Origin: Taklimakanibacter albus | GTDB taxonomy: Bacteria; Pseudomonadota; Alphaproteobacteria; Rhizobiales; Aestuariivirgaceae | Length of the DNA: 64,000 nucleotides | Direction: 5' to 3' | NCBI RefSeq assembly: GCF_016595235.1 | Contig: NZ_JAENHL010000007.1 | Coordinates: 2,201,434-2,265,433, forward strand | In this document: positions 1 to 8,152 of the stretch, in pieces | Layout of the letters: the number at the start of each line of letters is the position of its first letter | Numbering within the stretch: the first letter of the stretch is position 1 | Translations under genes and position numbers: made by a program | The notes under the pieces: model-generated | What the model was told of the DNA's origin: nothing | Seen by the model: only the letters and a program-made list of their open reading frames with translations | Databases searched by the model: none

Positions 1-1
1 G

Positions 2-889
2 GCCGCGGTCGGCCAGATCGCGCTCGCCCATGCGTGGTCGGAAGCCTTGCGCAAACACGGCATCGTCGCGGCGCAGGTGCTGGTGACGCTCAACGACACC
101 GAGGAGCGCCGCCGCTATCTCAACGCCCGCTCGACTCTCTCGACGCTGCTCGCGCGCGGCGCCGTGCCGGTGATCAACGAAAACGACACGGTCGCCACAT
201 CCGAGATCCGTTATGGCGACAATGATCGCCTCGCCGCCCGCGTCGCCTCCATGATGTCGGCCGATTGCCTGGTGCTGCTCTCCGATATCGATGGGCTCTA
301 TACGGCGCCGCCCGGCACGCCGGGCGCCCAGCTCATCCCCGAGGTCAGCGAGATCACGCCCGAGATCGAGGCCATGGCCGGCAAGCCGGTGTCGGGCTTG
401 GGCTCGGGCGGCATGATCACCAAGATCGAGGCCGGCAAGATCGCGCTGGCGGCCGGCTGCAACATGGTGATCGCCTCCGGCCATGCGCTGCATCCTTTCC
501 AGCGCATCGAGACGGGCGAGACCTGCACCTGGTTCCTGTCGGGCGCCAATCCCTTGCAGTCGCGCAAGCGCTGGATCGCCGGCACGCTGGTGCCGATGGG
601 CCGCCTGCATATCGATGACGGCGCCGCCGCCGCCCTCAATAAGGGCAAGAGCCTGTTGCCCGCCGGCGTCAAGCGCATCGAAGGCAGCTTTGCCAGGGGC
701 GATGCGGTGAGTATTGTGAGCACCACCGGCGCCGAGATCGCCCGCGGCCTCGTCGCCTATGATCGCGACGATGCGGCACGCATCGCCGGGCGCAAGACGA
801 GCGAGATCGAAAATGCCCTGGGTTTCAGGGGCCGTGACGAGATGGTGCATCGGGACGACCTGGTGATGACGGCAGGAGCGCGTATATGA
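2..889 (+). CDS. proB: Glutamate 5-kinase, 5'-truncated
   Basis: Phosphorylates L-glutamate to glutamyl-5-phosphate, the first step of proline synthesis. The reading frame is open from the window edge, so the N-terminus is missing and 295 residues are visible. The amino-acid-kinase core shows NENDTV and DNDRLAA (substrate and nucleotide site), LLSDIDGLY and GSGGMITK. After a linker, a PUA domain starts near [14 protein letters not shown] and runs to the C-terminus, as in full-length ProB. The stop overlaps the proA start in ATGA, so the two are translationally coupled. Family identification is secure; the true start cannot be seen. Confidence 0.96.
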   Translation, partial: AAVGQIALAHAWSEALRKHGIVAAQVLVTLNDTEERRRYLNARSTLSTLLARGAVPVINENDTVATSEIRYGDNDRLAARVASMMSADCLVLLSDIDGLYTAPPGTPGAQLIPEVSEITPEIEAMAGKPVSGLGSGGMITKIEAGKIALAAGCNMVIASGHALHPFQRIETGETCTWFLSGANPLQSRKRWIAGTLVPMGRLHIDDGAAAALNKGKSLLPAGVKRIEGSFARGDAVSIVSTTGAEIARGLVAYDRDDAARIAGRKTSEIENALGFRGRDEMVHRDDLVMTAGARI

Positions 890-2166
890 ACAAGATCGAA
901 TCCACCTCCGACACCAGAGCAGCCCTCCTCGCCATGGGCAAGGCCGCCCGCCGCGCCGCCCGCCAGCTGGCGCTCGCTTCCTCGGAGACCAAGAACAAGG
1001 CGCTGGGCCTCATGGCGCAAGCGATCCGCGCCGATGCCGCGCTCATCGCGCGCGAAAACGCCGCCGATCTCGAGGCGGCGAAGCACAAGGAGCTCAAATC
1101 CTCCTTCGTCGACCGCCTGACGCTGACGCCCGAACGCATCGAGGCGATGGCCAAGGGACTCGACGAAATCGCCGCACTGCCGGATCCGGTGGGACATGTC
1201 ACCGAAAGCTGGACCAGACCCAATGGCCTGAGGATCGCCCGGGTGCGCGTGCCGATCGGCGTCATCGGCATCATCTATGAGAGCCGGCCCAATGTGACCG
1301 CCGATGCCGGCGCGCTCGCCATGAAATCCGGCAATGCCGCCATTCTGCGCGGCGGCTCCGACAGCTATCGCTCCTCCGCCGCCATCGTGGCGGCGCTGCA
1401 GCGCGGCCTGGCCGAGGCCGGCCTGCCCAAAGAAGCGATCCAGATGGTGCCGACCATGGACCGCGACGCCGTCGGCCTGTTGCTGTCGGGCCTCGACGGC
1501 ACCGTCGATCTCATCGTGCCGCGCGGCGGCAAGAGTCTTGTGGCGCGGGTGCAGCAGGAAGCGCGCGTGCCGGTCTTCAGCCATCTCGAAGGCATCTGTC
1601 ATGTCTATGTCGACAAGGCCGCCGATCTCGACATGGCGAGAGAGATCGTCCGCAACGCCAAGATGCGGCGCACCGGCATTTGCGGTGCCGCCGAGACCAT
1701 TCTCGTCGACAGCGCCGTGGCGGCGACGCATCTGAAGCCGCTCATCGCCACCCTGGCCGATGCCGGCTGCGAGGTGCGAGGGTGCGCCGAGACCCAGGCG
1801 GCCGATCCGCGCGTCACAAAGGCGAGCGAGGAGGACTGGTCGACCGAATATCTCGACGCCATCGTCTCGATGAAGGTCGTCGCCGGCCTCGACGCGGCGA
1901 TGGATCATATCGCCCGCTATGGCTCGCAGCATACCGATGCGATCATCACCGCCGATGAGGTGGCGGCGCGCCGTTTCCTCACCGAAGTCGACAGCGCCAT
2001 CACCTTGCACAATGCTTCGACGCAATTCGCCGATGGCGGCGAATTCGGCTTCGGTGCCGAGATCGGCATCGCCACCGGGAGATTGCATGCCAGAGGCCCG
2101 GTCGGCCTCGAGCAGCTGACCACCTTCAAATATCAGGTGTCGGGCACGGGGCAGATCCGCCCGTGA
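886..2166 (+). CDS. proA: Gamma-glutamyl phosphate reductase
   Basis: Reduces glutamyl-5-phosphate to glutamate-5-semialdehyde with NADPH, the second step of proline synthesis. The 426 residues match the usual ProA length. The ALDH fold shows [34 protein letters not shown] and the catalytic cysteine at about residue 266 in [13 protein letters not shown]-terminal motifs such as HTDAI and [29 protein letters not shown] are intact, though I quote them only in part. It sits between proB (4-bp overlap) and nadD (7-bp gap) and is probably cotranscribed with both. Confidence 0.98.
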   Translation: MNKIESTSDTRAALLAMGKAARRAARQLALASSETKNKALGLMAQAIRADAALIARENAADLEAAKHKELKSSFVDRLTLTPERIEAMAKGLDEIAALPDPVGHVTESWTRPNGLRIARVRVPIGVIGIIYESRPNVTADAGALAMKSGNAAILRGGSDSYRSSAAIVAALQRGLAEAGLPKEAIQMVPTMDRDAVGLLLSGLDGTVDLIVPRGGKSLVARVQQEARVPVFSHLEGICHVYVDKAADLDMAREIVRNAKMRRTGICGAAETILVDSAVAATHLKPLIATLADAGCEVRGCAETQAADPRVTKASEEDWSTEYLDAIVSMKVVAGLDAAMDHIARYGSQHTDAIITADEVAARRFLTEVDSAITLHNASTQFADGGEFGFGAEIGIATGRLHARGPVGLEQLTTFKYQVSGTGQIRP

Positions 2167-2173
2167 GCGCTGC

Positions 2174-2797
2174 GTGATCCTCCCCCCTCCCTTCGGCGCC
2201 GGCCAGCGCATCGGGCTTTTCGGCGGGTCCTTCAACCCGGCCCATAGCGGCCATCGCGCTGTGGCGCTTTATGCGCTGAAGCGCCTGGCGCTCGACTGGG
2301 TCTGGTGGCTGGTCTCGCCGCAGAATCCGCTGAAGGATGCGGGCGACTATCGCGACTATGACGAGCGTCTCAAGATCACCCGGCTGGTGGCCCGCCATCC
2401 GCGCTTCGTCGTCACCGATCTCGAGGAGCAGCTTGGCACCCGTACCACCGCGGCGACGCTCGCCGCTCTGACCCCGGTGCTCAGGCGCGGCCGTTTCGTC
2501 TGGATCATGGGCGCCGACAGCTTCGCCAATCTCCACCACTGGAACGACTGGACCGATATTCCGGAGGCCATTCCGCTCGCCATCCTGGCGCGTCCCGGCT
2601 TTGCCATGCGGGCGCTGGAGAGCCCGGCGGCGCTGCGCTATGAGAGCCGGCGGATCGCCACCGAAGAGGCCCGCGAGCTTCCCGGTGCGCCACCCCCGGC
2701 CTGGTGCTTTATTCCTATGCCGCTGCGGTCGGAAAGTTCCACCGCGATCCGTGAGCGCGCCAAAAAGCGGAAACAAATCGTCATGACCGCGTCATGA
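2174..2797 (+). CDS. nadD: Nicotinate-nucleotide adenylyltransferase
   Basis: Transfers AMP from ATP to nicotinate mononucleotide to give deamido-NAD in NAD synthesis. The 207-residue protein has the nucleotidyltransferase signature GLFGGSFNPAHSGH near residue 14, WWLVSPQNPLK after it, WIMGADSF in the middle and the C-terminal LRSESSTAIRER block (the ISST-x-IR type motif). The start is GTG, seven bases after the proA stop. I found no better in-frame ATG before the signature. The proA-nadD-rsfS-rlmH order is the usual alphaproteobacterial arrangement. Confidence 0.95.
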   Translation: MILPPPFGAGQRIGLFGGSFNPAHSGHRAVALYALKRLALDWVWWLVSPQNPLKDAGDYRDYDERLKITRLVARHPRFVVTDLEEQLGTRTTAATLAALTPVLRRGRFVWIMGADSFANLHHWNDWTDIPEAIPLAILARPGFAMRALESPAALRYESRRIATEEARELPGAPPPAWCFIPMPLRSESSTAIRERAKKRKQIVMTAS

Positions 2798-2806
2798 GCG
2801 AAGCGC

Positions 2807-2835
2807 TTGAATAGAATCGTTCGTACACCTATTCT
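2807..2835 (+). promoter_or_regulatory. Possible sigma-70 promoter for rsfS-rlmH
   Basis: TTGAAT (2807-2812), a 17-bp spacer and TATTCT (2830-2835) lie in the 94-bp gap between nadD and rsfS. Spacing is ideal and both boxes are fair matches. Transcription would start near 2842. This is pattern matching only. Confidence 0.4.
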
Positions 2836-2891
2836 TAGGGTGTCGTGATCCCTGAAGGATACTGACGCAGTCTCTATGAAGCACTGCCTTA

Positions 2892-3326
2892 TTGAAGAGG
2901 ACATCCCAACTGACAGCGCCAAGACAGAAAACCGGCGCGCCTAAGCGCGCCGTAGCGGTGAAGTCTGCGCCGAAGCGCAAGACGAAGAACCCTCTCCTCA
3001 CCTCCATCCTCAGCCATCTCGAAGATGCCAAGGCCGAGGACATCGTCACCATCGATCTCAATGGCAAGGCCGTCATCGCCGACGGCATGATCGTCGCCTC
3101 CGGGCGCTCGAACCGCCATGTCGGCGCCATCGCCGACCAGCTGGTCGAGAAGCTCAAGGGCGAAGGCCACAAGGACCTCCGCGTCGAGGGCCTGCCGCAT
3201 GCCGATTGGGTCCTGGTCGATGCCGGCGACATCGTCGTGCATATCTTCCGGCCGGAAGTCAGAAGCTTCTACAATCTCGAGAAGCTCTGGTCGGATCACG
3301 CGCCCGACGAACGCGTCGCGGTATAA
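2892..3326 (+). CDS. rsfS: Ribosome silencing factor RsfS
   Basis: RsfS (RsfA/Iojap) binds ribosomal protein uL14 on the free 50S subunit and blocks subunit joining when nutrients are scarce. The domain runs from about residue 35 (LEDAKAEDIVTIDL) through IVASGRSNRHVGAIADQ, EGLPHADWVLVDAGDIVVHIF and RSFYNLEKLW. The frame opens after a TGA at 2877, and TTG 2892 is the first usable start (144 aa). A later GTG at 2961 would give about 121 aa, closer to the usual length, but neither has a strong ribosome-binding site. The basic N-terminal 25 residues may therefore be untranslated. Confidence 0.92.
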   Translation: MKRTSQLTAPRQKTGAPKRAVAVKSAPKRKTKNPLLTSILSHLEDAKAEDIVTIDLNGKAVIADGMIVASGRSNRHVGAIADQLVEKLKGEGHKDLRVEGLPHADWVLVDAGDIVVHIFRPEVRSFYNLEKLWSDHAPDERVAV

Positions 3327-3423
3327 GAGCGCATCGGACCGAAAAGTGCGAAGCGGTTTTCGGCTCATTCGATGTGCAGGCAAATGGGGTGCCCCGGTGA
3401 TTCCGCCCGAACACCAGGCGCTC
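3327..3423. repeat. Rhizobial-type interspersed palindromic repeat
   Basis: Begins GAGCGC at 3327-3332, one base after the rsfS stop, and ends GCGCTC at 3418-3423, five bases before the rlmH start. Inside is the hairpin CCGAAAA (3339-3345) / TTTTCGG (3357-3363). From memory, the ATCGGACCGAAAAGTG...GGTTTTCGG core resembles a short repeat seen many times in Rhizobiales genomes. It fills nearly all of the rsfS-rlmH gap. Confidence 0.55.
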
Positions 3424-3427
3424 TAGA

Positions 3428-3910
3428 GTGAAGCTCGCTATTCTGGCGATAGGCCGGCTCAAGGCCGGTCCTGAGCTGGAACTGTTCGACGACTATGCCA
3501 AGCGGACCCGTGGCCTCGGCCGCACCTGCGGCATAACCGACCTCGCCGCGCGCGACTTCGCGGAATCGAAGCTCGCCGACGCGCCGGGCCGCATGGCGGC
3601 CGAAGCCACCCTCCTCACCGACGCCATTCCTGATTCTGCTTTCACCGTCGTTCTCGACGAGCGCGGCAGATCCATCACCAGCGACGATTTCGCCAAGCTG
3701 TTCCAGCGCCATCTCGATCAGGGCACGTCCTCGCTCGCTTTTCTCATCGGTGGGCCGGATGGGCATGGGCCGGACTTGCGCAAGAAGGCCGGTCTTCTGC
3801 TGTCGCTCGGAACCATGACATGGCCGCACCGGCTCGCCCGGGTCATGCTGGCCGAGCAGATTTACCGGGCGGTCACCATTTTAGTGAAACATCCCTATCA
3901 TCGCATTTGA
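3428..3910 (+). CDS. rlmH: 23S rRNA m3-pseudouridine-1915 methyltransferase
   Basis: SPOUT-family enzyme that methylates pseudouridine 1915 in helix 69 of 23S rRNA in the assembled 70S ribosome. The 160-residue length is typical. It shows the N-terminal MKLAILAIGRLK block, LDERGRSITSDDFA, the SAM-binding knot FLIGGPDGHG, and the diagnostic C-terminus ILVKHPYHRI. The start is GTG at 3428, directly after the upstream palindromic repeat. Confidence 0.96.
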   Translation: MKLAILAIGRLKAGPELELFDDYAKRTRGLGRTCGITDLAARDFAESKLADAPGRMAAEATLLTDAIPDSAFTVVLDERGRSITSDDFAKLFQRHLDQGTSSLAFLIGGPDGHGPDLRKKAGLLLSLGTMTWPHRLARVMLAEQIYRAVTILVKHPYHRI

Positions 3911-3987
3911 GTCCGGATGCGGGCGGACAGGTATTGCCTTACGGAAGCCCTACTTTGGACATCTCACCTGGATAGCTTGCCCACCCA

Positions 3988-5274
3988 ATGAGCTCATCAC
4001 TCTTGAAACTGCGCCCGATACTGGCGGCCCTGGCGGCTTTTGCCGCCTTGACGCCGACTGCCTGGGCGCAGACGGCGGATGATCTCAACACCCTGGAGCA
4101 GCAGCTCGACGCCTCCAAGAGTCTCCAGCAGCAGATCGCCGCCGAAAGAGAGGCGATCGTCCAGGAACAGGCGGCGCTGTCGCAGAAGCTGATCGCGCTC
4201 GCCGAAAAGATCCAGTCGCGCGAGGCCGCCATCCTCGCCGCCGAGGAGCGCCTGCAGGAACTCGATGCCGAACAATTGAAGATCCACACCGGCCTCGCCG
4301 CAAGGCGCGAGGAAATCTCCCGGCTGCTCGCCGGCCTCCAGCGCATCGAACGCAATCCGCCGCCGCCTCTGGTTGTCGAGCCGACCGACGTCCTGTCCGC
4401 TCTGCGCAGCGCCATGATGTTCGGGACGATCGTTCCGGAGCTGCGCCAGGAGGCGGCCGCCCTTTCGGCCCAGCTGGCCCGGCTCGAAACCTTGCAGGCC
4501 CAGACCCTGAGCGAGCGCGAGAGCCTCAAGGACCATGTCACCCGGCTCCTGTCGTCGCGCCGCGAGATGACCGACCTCCAGGCCCGTAAGAAATCATTGC
4601 TCGCCGACACCAATGAACGGCTCAAGGCCGAGAAACAGCGCGCCCGCGAGCTGGCCGCGAAGGCCAAGGACATGAAGCAGCTCCTCGCCACCCTGGAGGA
4701 GGAGCGGCTCAAGGCCGAGGCCGCCGAAAAGGCCAGGGCCGAGGCGGAAGCCAAGACGGCGGCTGAGGTCAAGGCCAAGGCAGAGGCCCAGGCCCGCATC
4801 GACGCCGCCAAGAAGCTCCAGCCGCGCATGGCCTTCGCCGACATCAAGGCGAGCCTGCAATATCCGGCCCAGGGCCAGATCCTCAAAGTCTATGGCGCGA
4901 ATGACGGCTTCGGCGGAACCACGCGAGGAATATTCGTCGCCACCCGGGCCGACGCCCAGGTCATCACCCCGACCGACGGCCATGTGGAATTTGCCGGTCC
5001 CTTCCGCTCCTATGGCCAACTCTTGATCTTGAACACCGGCGGCGGCTATCATGTTCTGCTCGCAGGCTTGGGTGAGATTACGGCCGAGCAGGGACAGTTT
5101 CTGCGAGCCGGAGAGCCTGTAGGAATAATGGGAAAAAGCGCCGCACCGGGGACGCTGACGGGTGACCAGCTGCAAGACGGCCGGCCCGTACTATATATAG
5201 AATTCCGGAAGAACGGCGAGGCGATCGATTCATCACCCTGGTGGATCGGCGGTTTCGCGCAAGCCCGAGGATGA
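3988..5274 (+). CDS. EnvC-like murein hydrolase activator, degenerate LytM domain
   Basis: Predicted periplasmic activator of cell-separation amidases. Residues 1-27 are a signal peptide ending AWA-QT. About residues 30-265 are a long, charged, Ala/Glu/Lys-rich coiled coil. The last 130 residues are an M23 (LytM) fold. The zinc-binding motifs are missing: the GxxHxGID position reads TTRGIFVA and the final HLHFE motif reads VLYIEFR, so it should not cleave peptidoglycan itself, as in EnvC and NlpD. Length 428. The stop overlaps the ctpA start in ATGA; the envC-ctpA pair is common in Proteobacteria. Confidence 0.9.
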   Translation: MSSSLLKLRPILAALAAFAALTPTAWAQTADDLNTLEQQLDASKSLQQQIAAEREAIVQEQAALSQKLIALAEKIQSREAAILAAEERLQELDAEQLKIHTGLAARREEISRLLAGLQRIERNPPPPLVVEPTDVLSALRSAMMFGTIVPELRQEAAALSAQLARLETLQAQTLSERESLKDHVTRLLSSRREMTDLQARKKSLLADTNERLKAEKQRARELAAKAKDMKQLLATLEEERLKAEAAEKARAEAEAKTAAEVKAKAEAQARIDAAKKLQPRMAFADIKASLQYPAQGQILKVYGANDGFGGTTRGIFVATRADAQVITPTDGHVEFAGPFRSYGQLLILNTGGGYHVLLAGLGEITAEQGQFLRAGEPVGIMGKSAAPGTLTGDQLQDGRPVLYIEFRKNGEAIDSSPWWIGGFAQARG

Positions 5275-6641
5275 GGCCTGAAATGAAGATGAAATCAGTT
5301 GGTTTGGTTCTGGCAGGCGCTGTCTCGGCGACGGTACTGTGGCAGGCATTCAGTGGCGCCATCGCGGCGTCCAACTCCGACACCTACAAACAGCTCAATC
5401 TGTTTGGTGACGTGTTCGACCGTGTGCGCTCCGACTATGTCGAGCCGCCGGATGAGGAGAAGATGATCGAGGCCGCCATCGACGGCATGCTCACCTCCCT
5501 CGACCCGCATTCGAGCTACATGAACGCCAAGCGTTTCCAGGAAATGCAGGTGCAGACCAAGGGCGAGTTCGGCGGCCTCGGCATCGAGGTCACGATGGAG
5601 AACGGCCTGGTCAAGGTGGTGGCGCCGATCGACGACACGCCGGCGGCCAAGGCCGGCGTCATGGCCAACGACCTCATCATCAAGCTCGACGGCGCCGAAG
5701 TGCAGGGGCTTTCCCTCAATGAGGCGGTCGACAAGATGCGCGGCAAGGTGAACACGCCGATCACCCTGACGGTCGCCCGCCAGGGTGCCAAGGAGCCGCT
5801 CGAATTCAAGCTGGTGCGCGACATCATCCGCGTGAAATCGGTGAAGTTCGAGGTCGAGGGTCCGCAGAAGGACGTCGGCTATATCCGCATCTCCTCATTT
5901 ACCGAGCAGACGCAGGAAGGCCTCGATCAGGCAATCACCCAGCTGCGCAAGGACGCCGGCGACAAGCTCAAGGGCTACATCATCGACATGCGTAACAATC
6001 CGGGCGGCCTGCTCGACCAGGCGATCTCGGTGTCGGATACGTTCCTCGATCGCGGCGAGATCGTCTCGACACGCGGCCGCAATGCCGACGAGACGCAGCG
6101 CTTCAACGCCCAGAAGGGTGACGGCTCCGACGGCAAGCCGGTGGTCGTCCTGATCAATGGCGGCTCCGCCTCGGCCTCCGAAATCGTCGCGGGCGCGCTG
6201 CAGGATCACAAGCGCGCCACCGTCATCGGCACGCGCTCTTTCGGCAAGGGTTCGGTGCAGACCATCATTCCGCTCGGCAGCCAGGGCGCGCTCCGCCTGA
6301 CGACAGCGCGTTATTACACCCCGGCCGGCCGTTCCATCCAGGCCAAGGGCATCGATCCCGATACCGTGATCGAGCAGGACCTGCCGCCGGAGCTCCTCGG
6401 CAAGGACACCTCCACCAAGGGCGAGGCGAGCCTCAAGGGCCACCTCACCAATGAAGGCGGCGGCGACGAGGGCGGCGGATCTTCGGCCTATGTGCCGGAA
6501 GACAAGACCAAGGACCTGCAACTCAAGGCGGCGATCGACGTGCTGCATGGCGTGAAGGTAGCGAGCAACGCCAAGCCCAAGGAAGCCGCAAAGCCCAATC
6601 AGAAGACGGGCGGCGCGGACGACGAGACCAACGCCAACTGA
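5271..6641 (+). CDS. ctpA: Carboxy-terminal processing protease (S41)
   Basis: Periplasmic serine protease of the Prc/Ctp family that trims or degrades envelope proteins. I chose ATG 5271, which overlaps the preceding stop; ATG 5283 is equally possible. An N-terminal membrane or signal segment (SVGLVLAGAVSATVLW) is followed by a PDZ domain (GGLGIEVTMENGLVKVVAPI ... MRGKVNTPITLTV) and the S41 core. By spacing to known Ctp enzymes the catalytic pair is Ser 301 in GGSASASEI and Lys 326 in FGKGSVQ, 25 residues apart. The C-terminal tail is low-complexity and Gly/Lys-rich. A strong terminator follows. Confidence 0.95.
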   Translation: MRPEMKMKSVGLVLAGAVSATVLWQAFSGAIAASNSDTYKQLNLFGDVFDRVRSDYVEPPDEEKMIEAAIDGMLTSLDPHSSYMNAKRFQEMQVQTKGEFGGLGIEVTMENGLVKVVAPIDDTPAAKAGVMANDLIIKLDGAEVQGLSLNEAVDKMRGKVNTPITLTVARQGAKEPLEFKLVRDIIRVKSVKFEVEGPQKDVGYIRISSFTEQTQEGLDQAITQLRKDAGDKLKGYIIDMRNNPGGLLDQAISVSDTFLDRGEIVSTRGRNADETQRFNAQKGDGSDGKPVVVLINGGSASASEIVAGALQDHKRATVIGTRSFGKGSVQTIIPLGSQGALRLTTARYYTPAGRSIQAKGIDPDTVIEQDLPPELLGKDTSTKGEASLKGHLTNEGGGDEGGGSSAYVPEDKTKDLQLKAAIDVLHGVKVASNAKPKEAAKPNQKTGGADDETNAN

Positions 6642-6668
6642 GGTTAGGCTTAAGCCCAAGAATTCAAG

Positions 6669-6695
6669 ACGCGGCCGGAAACGGCCGCGTTTTTT
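6669..6695 (+). terminator. Rho-independent terminator after ctpA
   Basis: Perfect 9-bp stem ACGCGGCCG / CGGCCGCGT (6669-6677 and 6682-6690) with a GAAA tetraloop, followed by a run of T to 6695. It ends the envC-ctpA transcription unit. Confidence 0.93.
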
Positions 6696-6703
6696 GTTGG
6701 CCA

Positions 6704-6732
6704 TTGTAGCGCCCGCGCAACTTCGCTATTGT
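6704..6732 (+). promoter_or_regulatory. Possible promoter for the small exported protein genes
   Basis: TTGTAG (6704-6709), a 17-bp spacer and TATTGT (6727-6732) follow the ctpA terminator, with a GGGGGAA ribosome-binding site before the ATG at 6769. Weak but well placed. Confidence 0.35.
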
Positions 6733-6768
6733 GCCGGTACTAACACTATCCCGGGGGAATAATCTCTT

Positions 6769-7140
6769 ATGTTTGGACGGCTTTCCGGCCGGCTCGCGGT
6801 TGCGAGCCTCGCCACGGTTCTTTTGTTGCAACCCCAGAGCGCCTTTGCCGACTACAAGAAGGTCGGTCCCGACAAACGTTCTGCGGCCCAGATCGCCGAG
6901 GACGAATGCTCTGCGCAGGCCCAAGGGTCGGGCAAAGTAATTGCCGGCACGATCATCGCCGGTGTCATCGGCATGATGGTTGCCCGCGACAGCTATATCA
7001 AGGACTGCATGAAGGCCCGGGGCTTCGAACGGGTCGCGCGTAAGAAGGTGGACAAAACCAAGAAGTCGGCCAAGGCGGATACGCGCAACAACTTCTTCGA
7101 CGGCAATAAAAAGACCAAGCGCGACGGCAAGCGGAACTGA
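6769..7140 (+). CDS. Small exported protein of unknown function
   Basis: 123 residues. A signal peptide (RLSGRLAVASLATVLLLQ ... AFA) is followed by a mature part with two cysteines (DECSAQA and YIKDCMKARGF) flanking a glycine-rich hydrophobic segment, VIAGTIIAGVIGMMVA. The D-C-M-x-x-x-G-F pattern is common in small exported proteobacterial proteins of unknown role. The C-terminal 35 residues are very Lys/Asn-rich and probably disordered. It lies alone after the ctpA terminator with a good ribosome-binding site. I do not assign a function. Confidence 0.75.
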   Translation: MFGRLSGRLAVASLATVLLLQPQSAFADYKKVGPDKRSAAQIAEDECSAQAQGSGKVIAGTIIAGVIGMMVARDSYIKDCMKARGFERVARKKVDKTKKSAKADTRNNFFDGNKKTKRDGKRN

Positions 7141-7257
7141 CCCCACCCGCCGATTAATCATTAAGGGAGCAACTAGCCGGGTTCAGGGCGGATGTCCTTG
7201 ACTCGCCGCGGCGATCTTTCCAGCATTGGCGAACCATATCCCTGCACGGAGCGCTCC

Positions 7258-7599
7258 ATGAAACTCTCCGATATTCGTCTTGCTTTGGCCATGACGTTGC
7301 TTCCGGCCTGTTTGTCCCTGACCACCCCGGCCATCGCCCATGACGACGTGGGTGCCGCCATCGCCGGCGGCATCATCGGCCTGGCGGCCGGCGCGGCGCT
7401 GTCGAGCCATCATCACCACGACAAGACCATCTACTATCCGAGCTATGCGCCGCCCTATCCTGCCGGCGGCTACAATCCCTATTTCAATCAATCCTTCTCG
7501 CCCAGTCCGGGCGTCGTCTGCTATCCGGCGCAGCGTGCCTGCTATCACCTCGACGGTGATTTCGCCGGCGGCTGGACCGCCCGCACCTTCGGCTATTGA
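7258..7599 (+). CDS. Small exported glycine-zipper protein
   Basis: 113 residues from ATG 7258, chosen because GGAG lies just upstream and a signal peptide follows at once (MKLSDIRLALAMTLLP ... AIA). The mature protein has a glycine-zipper stretch AAIAGGIIGLAAGAAL, a HHHH cluster, a Tyr/Pro-rich segment (YYPSYAPPYPAGGYNPY) and a C-terminus with two cysteines, VVCYPAQRACYHLDGDF ... FGY. The architecture suggests an envelope or surface protein, but I recognise no named family. A neighbour of the same kind follows after 11 bases. Confidence 0.72.
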   Translation: MKLSDIRLALAMTLLPACLSLTTPAIAHDDVGAAIAGGIIGLAAGAALSSHHHHDKTIYYPSYAPPYPAGGYNPYFNQSFSPSPGVVCYPAQRACYHLDGDFAGGWTARTFGY

Positions 7600-7610
7600 G
7601 GAGACGGCAC

Positions 7611-8045
7611 ATGACCCGCAAGACCAACATGCTCGCCGCGTCGGCCTTCAGCGTCCTGACGGCAACGGCCGCGCTGTCCCAACAGCCTGACGACAACCGG
7701 CTCGATGAAGCCTGGCGCGATGCGCTCGAGGATTTCGAAGGGGTCGTGACGCCGCAACAGCAGGCTCAGCTCAATCTGCTCGCCTATCAGGCGGCGGTGG
7801 CGCGTGTCTGCGACGGCTTCAAGCTCCATCTCGACAAATACGCCAAGGGCGTGAACGACATCATCCTGTCGAACGCCGACAAGCTCGACGACCAGCAGAA
7901 GCTCGCCCGCCACACCAACATCCTGCTCACGCTGGGGACGACCTATGGTCTTTTCCTGGCCGAGGGCAATGCCAAGAAGGAGAGCTTTTGCAAGACGGCG
8001 GCCGACGACAAGAAGGATACCGGTTTCGTCAACGTCTGGGAGTAA
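7611..8045 (+). CDS. Small exported protein of unknown function
   Basis: 144 residues from ATG 7611, preceded by GAGGAG. The first 23 residues look like a signal peptide (NMLAASAFSVLTATAALS-QQ). The rest is mainly helical and acidic, with two cysteines (ARVCDGF and ESFCKTA) that could form a disulfide in the periplasm. It shows no enzymatic motif I recognise. The short gap to the preceding gene suggests cotranscription. Confidence 0.7.
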   Translation: MTRKTNMLAASAFSVLTATAALSQQPDDNRLDEAWRDALEDFEGVVTPQQQAQLNLLAYQAAVARVCDGFKLHLDKYAKGVNDIILSNADKLDDQQKLARHTNILLTLGTTYGLFLAEGNAKKESFCKTAADDKKDTGFVNVWE

Positions 8046-8152
8046 GCCCTCTCCCGGCGCCGGCCTGCCTGAAATTCCCGTTGTAATTCAACAGGTAAAC
8101 CCGAAATTAACCCTTCCGGGCGCAGCATGGCCGGGAGGGAGACGATTCGGCC

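Noticed and set aside
3988..5274. Calling the EnvC-like protein an active M23 endopeptidase
   Set aside because: The His/Asp ligands of the HxxxD and HxH motifs are absent in the C-terminal domain.
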